A DNA stretch of 64,000 nucleotides, taken from positions 92,255,988 to 92,319,987 of the forward strand of contig NC_135238.1 in NCBI RefSeq assembly GCF_051348905.1, given 5' to 3'. The translations under genes were made by a program, and so were the position numbers. Below are positions 8,050 through 19,813 of the stretch, piece by piece (within the stretch, counting starts at the first letter, position 1; each line of letters starts with the position of its first letter). Origin of the DNA: Ranitomeya variabilis (taxonomy: Eukaryota > Chordata > Amphibia > Anura > Dendrobatidae). Below the pieces are notes generated by a model. The model was not told where the DNA came from. It made no database searches and saw only the letters and a list, made by a program, of their open reading frames with translations.

Positions 8050-8496
8050 ACAAGCTGGAAAGCCTATGAAATCTAGGGAAGATGTCAGCACCAATCAAAA
8101 CTTTCAAGTGGTTAACTTAGCAAGACAACATTGAGTTGAGTTTCATTCCATGCACACAGAAACGAGGAACAGGATGTAATTCTCAGTCATGAAGTCCAGC
8201 TTTAATTTGGGACTTATTTTTCTTCCAAGTTATGACACAAAATAGGCGGATTGAAGGAATTCCACGGCAGGGCCAATGGAGGAAAAATTAGGAATGATTG
8301 AAAAGTTGGTATTAAAACCCTGAGCACTGGTTTATTTCCTACAGAGTTTGCCCCAATCTAACTTTAAAAAATAGACACTGTAGGAGATAATATAAGGCCA
8401 CTCTGACAAAAGCTGACATAAAATCTTCAGAGAAAGCACACTGACTGGTAAAAATAATCATTACATCTTATCTCCTTAGCGCATGAGCGCCATGTA

Positions 8497-8578
8497 GACG
8501 AGGTGGCCGAGTGGTTAAGGCGATGGACTGCTAATCCATTGTGCTCTGCATGCATGGGTTCGAATCCCATCCTCGTCG
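8497..8578 (+). tRNA. tRNA-Ser-GCT: tRNA-Ser (GCT), unit 8
   Basis: Unit 8 spans 8430-9637 (1208 bp). C at -9 and -7; AAAATGGCCC further on. Confidence 0.96.
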
Positions 8579-8922
8579 GTTTAATCTGCTTGTTACACGT
8601 TGTATTGTTTTGATTTCTTTTCTAGCCCAAGCGGTAGATACTTCAAGCTTGAAAGTTTATCTTCCTTTTTAAGAAAGCTGCTATCAAACTTTGCAGAGTC
8701 AGAAGTGTAATTCCACTGGTTTTATCTTTTAATGCTTGATGCATCCTTTATTCTCTAAAGAAAATTATATCATCTAATTCCTTTTTAAGCACTTCGACAG
8801 CAGAGATTTTTTTCTCTCAACTGCACTATGTTAGGACTGTGGTAAAGACAGGTTTAATGTCATACAAGAACAAAAGTCCTCTTTCTTTGGCTAAAATGGC
8901 CCAAACTGAGGTGAAGAAAGAA

Positions 8923-8996
8923 AAGCACTGCTGACATTCGAAATCAAGATTTTCTGTTTACTAAACAGGCGCTTTGACCAACTAAGCTAAAGGACA
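8923..8996 (-). pseudogene. Decayed tRNA-Thr copy, unit 8
   Basis: Long form with ACTAAG and TTTCTTT flank. Confidence 0.85.
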
Positions 8997-9183
8997 AAAT
9001 CCACTGGTTTTATGTTGTTATGCTTGATGCCATCTTCCTTCCTTTTTGGCCCCTATACAGAAGAAATTCTTAATCTCACAATTGCACTATCAGTAGAGAC
9101 GCAGCCAAGGTAAATTTGAGGTTTTACGCAAGTGAAATTCCCATTTTTGAGATAGGAAGTTTGTTTTTCAGATGATGAAAACA

Positions 9184-9257
9184 AGGCACTGCTGAGATTC
9201 GAACTCAGGATCTCCTGTTTACTAGACAGGCGCTTTAACCAACTAAGCCACAGCACC
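9184..9257 (-). tRNA. tRNA-Thr-AGT: tRNA-Thr (AGT), unit 8
   Basis: Triplet A-type; GAG flank; CCAATGG unit end. Confidence 0.96.
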
Positions 9258-9704
9258 ACAAGCTGGAAAGCCTATGAAATCTAGGGAAGATGTCAGCACC
9301 AATCAAAACTTTCAAGTGGTTAACTTAGCAAGACAACATTGAGTTGAGTTTCATTCCATGCACACAGAAACGAGGAACAGGATGTAATTCTCAGTCATGA
9401 AGTCCAGCTTTAATTTGGGACTTATTTTTCTTCCAAGTTATGACACAAAATAGGCGGATTGAAGGAATTCCACGGCAGGGCCAATGGAGGAAAAATTAGG
9501 AATGATTGAAAAGTTGGTATTAAAACCCTGAGCACTGGTTTATTTCCTACAGAGTTTGCCCCAATCTAACTTTAAAAAATAGACACTGTAGGAGATAATA
9601 TAAGGCCACTCTGACAAAAGCTGACATAAAATCTTCAGAGAAAGCACACTGACTGGTAAAAATAATCATTACATCTTATCTCCTTAGCGCATGAGCGCCA
9701 TGTA

Positions 9705-9786
9705 GACGAGGTGGCCGAGTGGTTAAGGCGATGGACTGCTAATCCATTGTGCTCTGCATGCATGGGTTCGAATCCCATCCTCGTCG
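9705..9786 (+). tRNA. tRNA-Ser-GCT: tRNA-Ser (GCT), unit 9
   Basis: Unit 9 spans 9638-10845 (1208 bp). It is the first unit whose end carries TTTCTTAC and CCCCATTCT, with a private ACAATG near 10795. Confidence 0.96.
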
Positions 9787-10130
9787 GTTTAATCTGCTTG
9801 TTACACGTTGTATTGTTTTGATTTCTTTTCTAGCCCAAGCGGTAGATACTTCAAGCTTGAAAGTTTATCTTCCTTTTTAAGAAAGCTGCTATCAAACTTT
9901 GCAGAGTCAGAAGTGTAATTCCACTGGTTTTATCTTTTAATGCTTGATGCATCCTTTATTCTCTAAAGAAAATTATATCATCTAATTCCTTTTTAAGCAC
10001 TTCGACAGCAGAGATTTTTTTCTCTCAACTGCACTATGTTAGGACTGTGGTAAAGACAGGTTTAATGTCATACAAGAACAAAAGTCCTCTTTCTTTGGCT
10101 AAAATGGCCCAAACTGAGGTGAAGAAAGAA

Positions 10131-10204
10131 AAGCACTGCTGACATTCGAAATCAAGATTTTCTGTTTACTAAACAGGCGCTTTGACCAACTAAGCTAAAG
10201 GACA
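10131..10204 (-). pseudogene. Decayed tRNA-Thr copy, unit 9
   Basis: Long form with ACTAAG. Confidence 0.85.
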
Positions 10205-10391
10205 AAATCCACTGGTTTTATGTTGTTATGCTTGATGCCATCTTCCTTCCTTTTTGGCCCCTATACAGAAGAAATTCTTAATCTCACAATTGCACTATCA
10301 GTAGAGACGCAGCCAAGGTAAATTTGAGGTTTTACGCAAGTGAAATTCCCATTTTTGAGATAGGAAGTTTGTTTTTCAGATGATGAAAACA

Positions 10392-10465
10392 AGGCACTGC
10401 TGAGATTCGAACTCAGGATCTCCTGTTTACTAGACAGGCGCTTTAACCAACTAAGCCACAGCACC
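10392..10465 (-). tRNA. tRNA-Thr-AGT: tRNA-Thr (AGT), unit 9
   Basis: Triplet A-type; GAG flank; CCAAAGG unit end. Confidence 0.96.
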
Positions 10466-10912
10466 ACAAGCTGGAAAGCCTATGAAATCTAGGGAAGATG
10501 TCAGCACCAATCAAAACTTTCAAGTGGTTAACTTAGCAAGACAACATTGAGTTGAGTTTCATTCCATGCACACAGAAACGAGGAACAGGATGTAATTCTC
10601 AGTCATGAAGTCCAGCTTTAATTTGGGACTTATTTTTCTTCCAAGTTATGACACAAAATAGGCGGATTGAAGGAATTCCACGGCAGGGCCAAAGGAGGAA
10701 AAATTAGGAATGATTGAAAAGTTGGTATTAAAACCCTGAGCACTGGTTTATTTCTTACAGAGTTTGCCCCATTCTAACTTTAAAAAATAGACAATGTAGG
10801 AGATAATATAAGGCCACTCTGACAAAAGCTGACATAAAATCTTCAGAGAAAGCACACTGACTGGTAAAAATAATCATTACATCTTATCTCCTTAGCGCAT
10901 GAGCGGCATGTA

Positions 10913-10994
10913 GACGAGGTGGCCGAGTGGTTAAGGCGATGGACTGCTAATCCATTGTGCTCTGCATGCATGGGTTCGAATCCCATCCTCGTCG
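10913..10994 (+). tRNA. tRNA-Ser-GCT: tRNA-Ser (GCT), unit 10
   Basis: Unit 10 spans 10846-12044 (1199 bp). G at -7 and CACATT flank link it to units 3 and 5. Confidence 0.96.
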
Positions 10995-11338
10995 GTTTAA
11001 TCTGCTTGTTACACATTGTATTGTTTTGATTTCTTTTCTAGCCCAAGCGGTAGATACTTCAAGCTTGAAAGTTTATCTTCCTTTTTAAGAAAGCTGCTAT
11101 CAAACTTTGCAGAGTCAGAAGTGTAATTCCACTGGTTTTATCTTTTAATGCTTGATGCATCCTTTATTCTCTAAAGAAAATTATATCATCTAATTCCTTT
11201 TTAAGCACTTCGACAGCAGAGATTTTTTTCTCTCAACTGCACTATGTTAGGACTGTGGTAAAGACAGGTTTAATGTCATACAAGAACAAAAGTCCTCTTT
11301 TTTTGGCTAAAATGGCCCAAACTGAGGTGAAGAAAGAA

Positions 11339-11411
11339 AAGCACTGCTGACATTCGAAATCAAGATTTTCTGTTTACTAAACAGGCGCTTTGACCAACTA
11401 AGCTAAAGACA
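11339..11411 (-). pseudogene. Decayed tRNA-Thr copy, unit 10
   Basis: Short form with ACTAAG and TTTTTTT flank. Confidence 0.85.
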
Positions 11412-11590
11412 AAATCCACTGGTTTTATGTTTGATGCCATCTTCCTTCCTTTTTGGCCCCTATACAGAAGAAATTCTTAATCTCACAATTGCACTATCAG
11501 TAGAGACGCAGCCAAGGTAAATTTGAGGTTTTACGCAAGTGAAATTCCCATTTTTAAGATAGGAAGTTTGTTTTTCAGATGATGAAAACA

Positions 11591-11664
11591 AGGCACTGCT
11601 GAGATTCGAACTCAGGATCTCCTGTTTACTAGACAGGCGCTTTAACCAACTAAGCCACAGCACC
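11591..11664 (-). tRNA. tRNA-Thr-AGT: tRNA-Thr (AGT), unit 10
   Basis: Triplet A-type; AAG flank; CCAATGG unit end. Confidence 0.96.
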
Positions 11665-12111
11665 ACAAGCTGGAAAGCCTATGAAATCTAGGGAAGATGT
11701 CAGCACCAATCAAAACTTTCAAGTGGTTAACTTAGCAAGACAACATTGAGTTGAGTTTCATTCCATGCACACAGAAACGAGGAACAGGATGTAATTCTCA
11801 GTCATGAAGTCCAGCTTTAATTTGGGACTTATTTTTCTTCCAAGTTATGACACAAAATAGGCGGATTGAAGGAATTCCACGGCAGGGCCAATGGAGGAAA
11901 AATTAGGAATGATTGAAAAGTTGGTATTAAAACCCTGAGCACTGGTTTATTTCCTACAGAGTTTGCCCCAATCTAACTTTAAAAAATAGACACTGTAGGA
12001 GATAATATAAGGCCACTCTGACAAAAGCTGACATAAAATCTTCAGAGAAAGCACACTGACTGGTAAAAATAATCATTACATCTTATCTCCTTAGCGCATG
12101 AGCGCCATGTA

Positions 12112-12193
12112 GACGAGGTGGCCGAGTGGTTAAGGCGATGGACTGCTAATCCATTGTGCTCTGCATGCATGGGTTCGAATCCCATCCTCGTCG
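12112..12193 (+). tRNA. tRNA-Ser-GCT: tRNA-Ser (GCT), unit 11
   Basis: Unit 11 spans 12045-13243 (1199 bp). C at -9 and -7; CACGTT flank. Confidence 0.96.
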
Positions 12194-12537
12194 GTTTAAT
12201 CTGCTTGTTACACGTTGTATTGTTTTGATTTCTTTTCTAGCCCAAGCGGTAGATACTTCAAGCTTGAAAGTTTATCTTCCTTTTTAAGAAAGCTGCTATC
12301 AAACTTTGCAGAGTCAGAAGTGTAATTCCACTGGTTTTATCTTTTAATGCTTGATGCATCCTTTATTCTCTAAAGAAAATTATATCATCTAATTCCTTTT
12401 TAAGCACTTCGACAGCAGAGATTTTTTTCTCTCAACTGCACTATGTTAGGACTGTGGTAAAGACAGGTTTAATGTCATACAAGAACAAAAGTCCTCTTTT
12501 TTTGGCTAAAATGGCCCAAACTGAGGTGAAGAAAGAA

Positions 12538-12610
12538 AAGCACTGCTGACATTCGAAATCAAGATTTTCTGTTTACTAAACAGGCGCTTTGACCAACTAA
12601 GCTAAAGACA
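12538..12610 (-). pseudogene. Decayed tRNA-Thr copy, unit 11
   Basis: Short form with ACTAAG. Confidence 0.85.
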
Positions 12611-12789
12611 AAATCCACTGGTTTTATGTTTGATGCCATCTTCCTTCCTTTTTGGCCCCTATACAGAAGAAATTCTTAATCTCACAATTGCACTATCAGT
12701 AGAGACGCAGCCAAGGTAAATTTGAGGTTTTACGCAAGTGAAATTCCCATTTTTAAGATAGGAAGTTTGTTTTTCAGATGATGAAAACA

Positions 12790-12863
12790 AGGCACTGCTG
12801 AGATTCGAACTCAGGATCTCCTGTTTACTAGACAGGCGCTTTAACCAACTAAGCCACAGCACC
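12790..12863 (-). tRNA. tRNA-Thr-AGT: tRNA-Thr (AGT), unit 11
   Basis: Triplet A-type; AAG flank; CCAAAGG unit end. Confidence 0.96.
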
Positions 12864-13310
12864 ACAAGCTGGAAAGCCTATGAAATCTAGGGAAGATGTC
12901 AGCACCAATCAAAACTTTCAAGTGGTTAACTTAGCAAGACAACATTGAGTTGAGTTTCATTCCATGCACACAGAAACGAGGAACAGGATGTAATTCTCAG
13001 TCATGAAGTCCAGCTTTAATTTGGGACTTATTTTTCTTCCAAGTTATGACACAAAATAGGCGGATTGAAGGAATTCCACGGCAGGGCCAAAGGAGGAAAA
13101 ATTAGGAATGATTGAAAAGTTGGTATTAAAACCCTGAGCACTGGTTTATTTCCTACAGAGTTTGCCCCAATCTAACTTTAAAAAATAGACACTGTAGGAG
13201 ATAATATAAGGCCACTCTGACAAAAGCTGACATAAAATCTTCAGAGAAAGCACACTGACTGGTAAAAATAATCATTACATCTTATCTCCTTAGCGCATGA
13301 GCGGCATGTA

Positions 13311-13392
13311 GACGAGGTGGCCGAGTGGTTAAGGCGATGGACTGCTAATCCATTGTGCTCTGCATGCATGGGTTCGAATCCCATCCTCGTTG
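13311..13392 (+). tRNA. tRNA-Ser-GCT: tRNA-Ser (GCT), unit 12, with G1-U72 pair
   Basis: Unit 12 spans 13244-14451 (1208 bp). The last acceptor base is T at 13391, so the first pair is G-U instead of G-C. This is the only acceptor change among the 54 Ser copies. The fold still closes, but the end pair is weaker. G at -7. A private change (TTGAATG) follows the palindrome in the spacer. Confidence 0.9.
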
Positions 13393-13736
13393 GTTTAATC
13401 TGCTTGTTACACGTTGTATTGTTTTGATTTCTTTTCTAGCCCAAGCGGTAGATACTTCAAGCTTGAATGTTTATCTTCCTTTTTAAGAAAGCTGCTATCA
13501 AACTTTGCAGAGTCAGAAGTGTAATTCCACTGGTTTTATCTTTTAATGCTTGATGCATCCTTTATTCTCTAAAGAAAATTATATCATCTAATTCCTTTTT
13601 AAGCACTTCGACAGCAGAGATTTTTTTCTCTCAACTGCACTATGTTAGGACTGTGGTAAAGACAGGTTTAATGTCATACAAGAACAAAAGTCCTCTTTCT
13701 TTGGCTAAAATGGCCCAAACTGAGGTGAAGAAAGAA

Positions 13737-13810
13737 AAGCACTGCTGACATTCGAAATCAAGATTTTCTGTTTACTAAACAGGCGCTTTGACCAACTAAG
13801 CTAAAGGACA
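13737..13810 (-). pseudogene. Decayed tRNA-Thr copy, unit 12
   Basis: Long form with ACTAAG; last long form before the homogenised block. Confidence 0.85.
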
Positions 13811-13997
13811 AAATCCACTGGTTTTATGTTGTTATGCTTGATGCCATCTTCCTTCCTTTTTGGCCCCTATACAGAAGAAATTCTTAATCTCACAATTGCA
13901 CTATCAGTAGAGACGCAGCCAAGGTAAATTTGAGGTTTTACGCAAGTGAAATTCCCATTTTTGAGATAGGAAGTTTGTTTTTCAGATGATGAAAACA

Positions 13998-14071
13998 AGG
14001 CACTGCTGAGATTCGAACTCAGGATCTCCTGTTTACTAGACAGGCGCTTTAACCAACTAAGCCACAGCACC
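13998..14071 (-). tRNA. tRNA-Thr-AGT: tRNA-Thr (AGT), unit 12
   Basis: Triplet A-type; GAG flank; CCAATGG unit end. Confidence 0.96.
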
Positions 14072-14518
14072 ACAAGCTGGAAAGCCTATGAAATCTAGGG
14101 AAGATGTCAGCACCAATCAAAACTTTCAAGTGGTTAACTTAGCAAGACAACATTGAGTTGAGTTTCATTCCATGCACACAGAAACGAGGAACAGGATGTA
14201 ATTCTCAGTCATGAAGTCCAGCTTTAATTTGGGACTTATTTTTCTTCCAAGTTATGACACAAAATAGGCGGATTGAAGGAATTCCACGGCAGGGCCAATG
14301 GAGGAAAAATTAGGAATGATTGAAAAGTTGGTATTAAAACCCTGAGCACTGGTTTATTTCCTACAGAGTTTGCCCCAATCTAACTTTAAAAAATAGACAC
14401 TGTAGGAGATAATATAAGGCCACTCTGACAAAAGCTGACATAAAATCTTCAGAGAAAGCACACTGACTGGTAAAAATAATCATTACATCTTATCTCCTTA
14501 GCGCATGAGCGGCATGTA

Positions 14519-14600
14519 GACGAGGTGGCCGAGTGGTTAAGGCGATGGACTGCTAATCCATTGTGCTCTGCATGCATGGGTTCGAATCCCATCCTCGTCG
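14519..14600 (+). tRNA. tRNA-Ser-GCT: tRNA-Ser (GCT), unit 13
   Basis: Unit 13 spans 14452-15650 (1199 bp). It is the last unit with G at -7 and the first with GATATC in the left arm, so it joins old and new types. Confidence 0.96.
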
Positions 14601-14944
14601 GTTTAATCTGCTTGTTACACGTTGTATTGTTTTGATTTCTTTTCTAGCCCAAGCGGTAGATACTTCAAGCTTGAAAGTTTATCTTCCTTTTTAAGAAAGC
14701 TGCTATCAAACTTTGCAGAGTCAGAAGTGTAATTCCACTGGTTTTATCTTTTAATGCTTGATGCATCCTTTATTCTCTAAAGAAAATGATATCATCTAAT
14801 TCCTTTTTAAGCACTTCGACAGCAGAGATTTTTTTCTCTCAACTGCACTATGTTAGGACTGTGGTAAAGACAGGTTTAATGTCATACAAGAACAAAAGTC
14901 CTCTTTTTTTGGCTAAAATGGCCCAAACTGAGGTGAAGAAAGAA

Positions 14945-15017
14945 AAGCACTGCTGACATTCGAAATCAAGATTTTCTGTTTACTAAACAGGCGCTTTGAC
15001 CAACTAAGCTAAAGACA
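14945..15017 (-). pseudogene. Decayed tRNA-Thr copy, unit 13
   Basis: Short form still with ACTAAG, the last one before AGTAAG takes over. Confidence 0.85.
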
Positions 15018-15196
15018 AAATCCACTGGTTTTATGTTTGATGCCATCTTCCTTCCTTTTTGGCCCCTATACAGAAGAAATTCTTAATCTCACAATTGCAC
15101 TATCAGTAGAGACGCAGCCAAGGTAAATTTGAGGTTTTACGCAAGTGAAATTCCCATTTTTAAGATAGGAAGTTTGTTTTTCAGATGATGAAAACA

Positions 15197-15270
15197 AGGC
15201 ACTGCTGAGATTCGAACTCAGGATCTCCTGTTTACTAGACAGGCGCTTTAACCAACTAAGCCACAGCACC
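15197..15270 (-). tRNA. tRNA-Thr-AGT: tRNA-Thr (AGT), unit 13
   Basis: First unit with the T-type upstream triplet. Confidence 0.96.
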
Positions 15271-15717
15271 ACAAGCTGGAAAGCCTATGAAATCTAGGGA
15301 AGATGTCAGCACCAATCAAAACTTTCAAGTGGTTAACTTAGCAAGACAACATTGAGTTGAGTTTCATTCCATGCACACAGAAACGTGGAACAGGATGTCT
15401 TTCTCAGTCATGAAGTCCAGCTTTAATTTGGGACTTATTTTTCTTCCAAGTTATGACACAAAATAGGCGGATTGAAGGAATTCCACGGCAGGGCCAAAGG
15501 AGGAAAAATTAGGAATGATTGAAAAGTTGGTATTAAAACCCTGAGCACTGGTTTATTTCTTACAGAGTTTGCCCCATTCTAACTTTAAAAAATAGACACT
15601 GTAGGAGATAATATAAGGCCACTCTGACAAAAGCTGACATAAAATCTTCAGAGAAAGCACACTGACTGGTAAAAATAATCATTACATCTTATCTCCTTAG
15701 CGCATGAGCGCCATGTA

Positions 15718-15799
15718 GACGAGGTGGCCGAGTGGTTAAGGCGATGGACTGCTAATCCATTGTGCTCTGCATGCATGGGTTCGAATCCCATCCTCGTCG
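15718..15799 (+). tRNA. tRNA-Ser-GCT: tRNA-Ser (GCT), unit 14
   Basis: Unit 14 spans 15651-16849 (1199 bp). C at -9 and -7, as in all later units. Confidence 0.96.
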
Positions 15800-16143
15800 G
15801 TTTAATCTGCTTGTTACACGTTGTATTGTTTTGATTTCTTTTCTAGCCCAAGCGGTAGATACTTCAAGCTTGAAAGTTTATCTTCCTTTTTAAGAAAGCT
15901 GCTATCAAACTTTGCAGAGTCAGAAGTGTAATTCCACTGGTTTTATCTTTTAATGCTTGATGCATCCTTTATTCTCTAAAGAAAATGATATCATCTAATT
16001 CCTTTTTAAGCACTTCGACAGCAGAGATTTTTTTCTCTCAACTGCACTATGTTAGGACTGTGGTAAAGACAGGTTTAATGTCATACAAGAACAAAAGTCC
16101 TCTTTTTTTGGCTAAAATGGCCCAAACTGAGGTGAAGAAAGAA

Positions 16144-16216
16144 AAGCACTGCTGACATTCGAAATCAAGATTTTCTGTTTACTAAACAGGCGCTTTGACC
16201 AAGTAAGCTAAAGACA
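16144..16216 (-). pseudogene. Decayed tRNA-Thr copy, unit 14
   Basis: First copy with AGTAAG, which puts C at the conserved purine of the A box and breaks the last promoter match. Confidence 0.87.
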
Positions 16217-16395
16217 AAATCCACTGGTTTTATGTTTGATGCCATCTTCCTTCCTTTTTGGCCCCTATACAGAAGAAATTCTTAATCTCACAATTGCACT
16301 ATCAGTAGAGACGCAGCCAAGGTAAATTTGAGGTTTTACGCAAGTGAAATTCCCATTTTTAAGATAGGAAGTTTGTTTTCCAGATGATGAAAACA

Positions 16396-16469
16396 AGGCA
16401 CTGCTGAGATTCGAACTCAGGATCTCCTGTTTACTAGACAGGCGCTTTAACCAACTAAGCCACAGCACC
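16396..16469 (-). tRNA. tRNA-Thr-AGT: tRNA-Thr (AGT), unit 14
   Basis: T-type triplet; 3' flank has the T-to-C change 16 nt past the gene (TTTTCC on the + strand). Confidence 0.96.
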
Positions 16470-16916
16470 ACAAGCTGGAAAGCCTATGAAATCTAGGGAA
16501 GATGTCAGCACCAATCAAAACTTTCAAGTGGTTAACTTAGCAAGACAACATTGAGTTGAGTTTCATTCCATGCACACAGAAACGTGGAACAGGATGTCTT
16601 TCTCAGTCATGAAGTCCAGCTTTAATTTGGGACTTATTTTTCTTCCAAGTTATGACACAAAATAGGCGGATTGAAGGAATTCCACGGCAGGGCCAAAGGA
16701 GGAAAAATTAGGAATGATTGAAAAGTTGGTATTAAAACCCTGAGCACTGGTTTATTTCTTACAGAGTTTGCCCCATTCTAACTTTAAAAAATAGACACTG
16801 TAGGAGATAATATAAGGCCACTCTGACAAAAGCTGACATAAAATCTTCAGAGAAAGCACACTGACTGGTAAAAATAATCATTACATCTTATCTCCTTAGC
16901 GCATGAGCGCCATGTA

Positions 16917-16998
16917 GACGAGGTGGCCGAGTGGTTAAGGCGATGGACTGCTAATCCATTGTGCTCTGCATGCATGGGTTCGAATCCCATCCTCGTCG
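16917..16998 (+). tRNA. tRNA-Ser-GCT: tRNA-Ser (GCT), unit 15
   Basis: Unit 15 spans 16850-18048 (1199 bp); I saw no difference from unit 14. Confidence 0.96.
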
Positions 16999-17342
16999 GT
17001 TTAATCTGCTTGTTACACGTTGTATTGTTTTGATTTCTTTTCTAGCCCAAGCGGTAGATACTTCAAGCTTGAAAGTTTATCTTCCTTTTTAAGAAAGCTG
17101 CTATCAAACTTTGCAGAGTCAGAAGTGTAATTCCACTGGTTTTATCTTTTAATGCTTGATGCATCCTTTATTCTCTAAAGAAAATGATATCATCTAATTC
17201 CTTTTTAAGCACTTCGACAGCAGAGATTTTTTTCTCTCAACTGCACTATGTTAGGACTGTGGTAAAGACAGGTTTAATGTCATACAAGAACAAAAGTCCT
17301 CTTTTTTTGGCTAAAATGGCCCAAACTGAGGTGAAGAAAGAA

Positions 17343-17415
17343 AAGCACTGCTGACATTCGAAATCAAGATTTTCTGTTTACTAAACAGGCGCTTTGACCA
17401 AGTAAGCTAAAGACA
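17343..17415 (-). pseudogene. Decayed tRNA-Thr copy, unit 15
   Basis: Short form with AGTAAG. Confidence 0.85.
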
Positions 17416-17594
17416 AAATCCACTGGTTTTATGTTTGATGCCATCTTCCTTCCTTTTTGGCCCCTATACAGAAGAAATTCTTAATCTCACAATTGCACTA
17501 TCAGTAGAGACGCAGCCAAGGTAAATTTGAGGTTTTACGCAAGTGAAATTCCCATTTTTAAGATAGGAAGTTTGTTTTCCAGATGATGAAAACA

Positions 17595-17668
17595 AGGCAC
17601 TGCTGAGATTCGAACTCAGGATCTCCTGTTTACTAGACAGGCGCTTTAACCAACTAAGCCACAGCACC
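17595..17668 (-). tRNA. tRNA-Thr-AGT: tRNA-Thr (AGT), unit 15
   Basis: T-type triplet; TTTTCC flank. Confidence 0.96.
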
Positions 17669-18115
17669 ACAAGCTGGAAAGCCTATGAAATCTAGGGAAG
17701 ATGTCAGCACCAATCAAAACTTTCAAGTGGTTAACTTAGCAAGACAACATTGAGTTGAGTTTCATTCCATGCACACAGAAACGTGGAACAGGATGTCTTT
17801 CTCAGTCATGAAGTCCAGCTTTAATTTGGGACTTATTTTTCTTCCAAGTTATGACACAAAATAGGCGGATTGAAGGAATTCCACGGCAGGGCCAAAGGAG
17901 GAAAAATTAGGAATGATTGAAAAGTTGGTATTAAAACCCTGAGCACTGGTTTATTTCTTACAGAGTTTGCCCCATTCTAACTTTAAAAAATAGACACTGT
18001 AGGAGATAATATAAGGCCACTCTGACAAAAGCTGACATAAAATCTTCAGAGAAAGCACACTGACTGGTAAAAATAATCATTACATCTTATCTCCTTAGCG
18101 CATGAGCGCCATGTA

Positions 18116-18197
18116 GACGAGGTGGCCGAGTGGTTAAGGCGATGGACTGCTAATCCATTGTGCTCTGCATGCATGGGTTCGAATCCCATCCTCGTCG
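18116..18197 (+). tRNA. tRNA-Ser-GCT: tRNA-Ser (GCT), unit 16
   Basis: Unit 16 spans 18049-19247 (1199 bp); third of three like units. Confidence 0.96.
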
Positions 18198-18541
18198 GTT
18201 TAATCTGCTTGTTACACGTTGTATTGTTTTGATTTCTTTTCTAGCCCAAGCGGTAGATACTTCAAGCTTGAAAGTTTATCTTCCTTTTTAAGAAAGCTGC
18301 TATCAAACTTTGCAGAGTCAGAAGTGTAATTCCACTGGTTTTATCTTTTAATGCTTGATGCATCCTTTATTCTCTAAAGAAAATGATATCATCTAATTCC
18401 TTTTTAAGCACTTCGACAGCAGAGATTTTTTTCTCTCAACTGCACTATGTTAGGACTGTGGTAAAGACAGGTTTAATGTCATACAAGAACAAAAGTCCTC
18501 TTTTTTTGGCTAAAATGGCCCAAACTGAGGTGAAGAAAGAA

Positions 18542-18614
18542 AAGCACTGCTGACATTCGAAATCAAGATTTTCTGTTTACTAAACAGGCGCTTTGACCAA
18601 GTAAGCTAAAGACA
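18542..18614 (-). pseudogene. Decayed tRNA-Thr copy, unit 16
   Basis: Short form with AGTAAG. Confidence 0.85.
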
Positions 18615-18793
18615 AAATCCACTGGTTTTATGTTTGATGCCATCTTCCTTCCTTTTTGGCCCCTATACAGAAGAAATTCTTAATCTCACAATTGCACTAT
18701 CAGTAGAGACGCAGCCAAGGTAAATTTGAGGTTTTACGCAAGTGAAATTCCCATTTTTAAGATAGGAAGTTTGTTTTCCAGATGATGAAAACA

Positions 18794-18867
18794 AGGCACT
18801 GCTGAGATTCGAACTCAGGATCTCCTGTTTACTAGACAGGCGCTTTAACCAACTAAGCCACAGCACC
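18794..18867 (-). tRNA. tRNA-Thr-AGT: tRNA-Thr (AGT), unit 16
   Basis: T-type triplet; TTTTCC flank. Confidence 0.96.
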
Positions 18868-19314
18868 ACAAGCTGGAAAGCCTATGAAATCTAGGGAAGA
18901 TGTCAGCACCAATCAAAACTTTCAAGTGGTTAACTTAGCAAGACAACATTGAGTTGAGTTTCATTCCATGCACACAGAAACGTGGAACAGGATGTCTTTC
19001 TCAGTCATGAAGTCCAGCTTTAATTTGGGACTTATTTTTCTTCCAAGTTATGACACAAAATAGGCGGATTGAAGGAATTCCACGGCAGGGCCAAAGGAGG
19101 AAAAATTAGGAATGATTGAAAAGTTGGTATTAAAACCCTGAGCACTGGTTTATTTCTTACAGAGTTTGCCCCATTCTAACTTTAAAAAATAGACACTGTA
19201 GGAGATAATATAAGGCCACTCTGACAAAAGCTGACATAAAATCTTCAGAGAAAGCACACTGACTGGTAAAAATAATCATTACATCTTATCTCCTTAGCGC
19301 ATGAGCGCCATGTA

Positions 19315-19396
19315 GACGAGGTGGCCGAGTGGTTAAGGCGATGGACTGCTAATCCATTGTGCTCTGCATGCATGGGTTCGAATCCCATCCTCGTCG
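19315..19396 (+). tRNA. tRNA-Ser-GCT: tRNA-Ser (GCT), unit 17
   Basis: Unit 17 spans 19248-20446 (1199 bp). Confidence 0.96.
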
Positions 19397-19740
19397 GTTT
19401 AATCTGCTTGTTACACGTTGTATTGTTTTGATTTCTTTTCTAGCCCAAGCGGTAGATACTTCAAGCTTGAAAGTTTATCTTCCTTTTTAAGAAAGCTGCT
19501 ATCAAACTTTGCAGAGTCAGAAGTGTAATTCCACTGGTTTTATCTTTTAATGCTTGATGCATCCTTTATTCTCTAAAGAAAATGATATCATCTAATTCCT
19601 TTTTAAGCACTTCGACAGCAGAGATTTTTTTCTCTCAACTGCACTATGTTAGGACTGTGGTAAAGACAGGTTTAATGTCATACAAGAACAAAAGTCCTCT
19701 TTTTTTGGCTAAAATGGCCCAAACTGAGGTGAAGAAAGAA

Positions 19741-19813
19741 AAGCACTGCTGACATTCGAAATCAAGATTTTCTGTTTACTAAACAGGCGCTTTGACCAAG
19801 TAAGCTAAAGACA
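19741..19813 (-). pseudogene. Decayed tRNA-Thr copy, unit 17
   Basis: Short form with AGTAAG. Confidence 0.85.

Larger units (their letters stand above)
1..14451. repeat. Mosaic sub-array, units 1-12, mixed old haplotypes
   Basis: Seven units are 1208 bp (1, 4, 6, 7, 8, 9, 12) and five are 1199 bp (2, 3, 5, 10, 11). Markers vary most here: bases at -9 and -7 before the Ser gene, ATTATT or ATTCTT and CACGTT or CACATT after it, TTTCTTT or TTTTTTT before the dead Thr copy, GAG or AAG after the live Thr gene, and CCAATGG or CCAAAGG near the unit end. Units 1 and 6 share the rare base string AAAATAGCCC. Units 2-3 resemble units 4-5, and units 1-2 resemble units 6-7, so blocks of units were duplicated. 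Confidence 0.85.
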
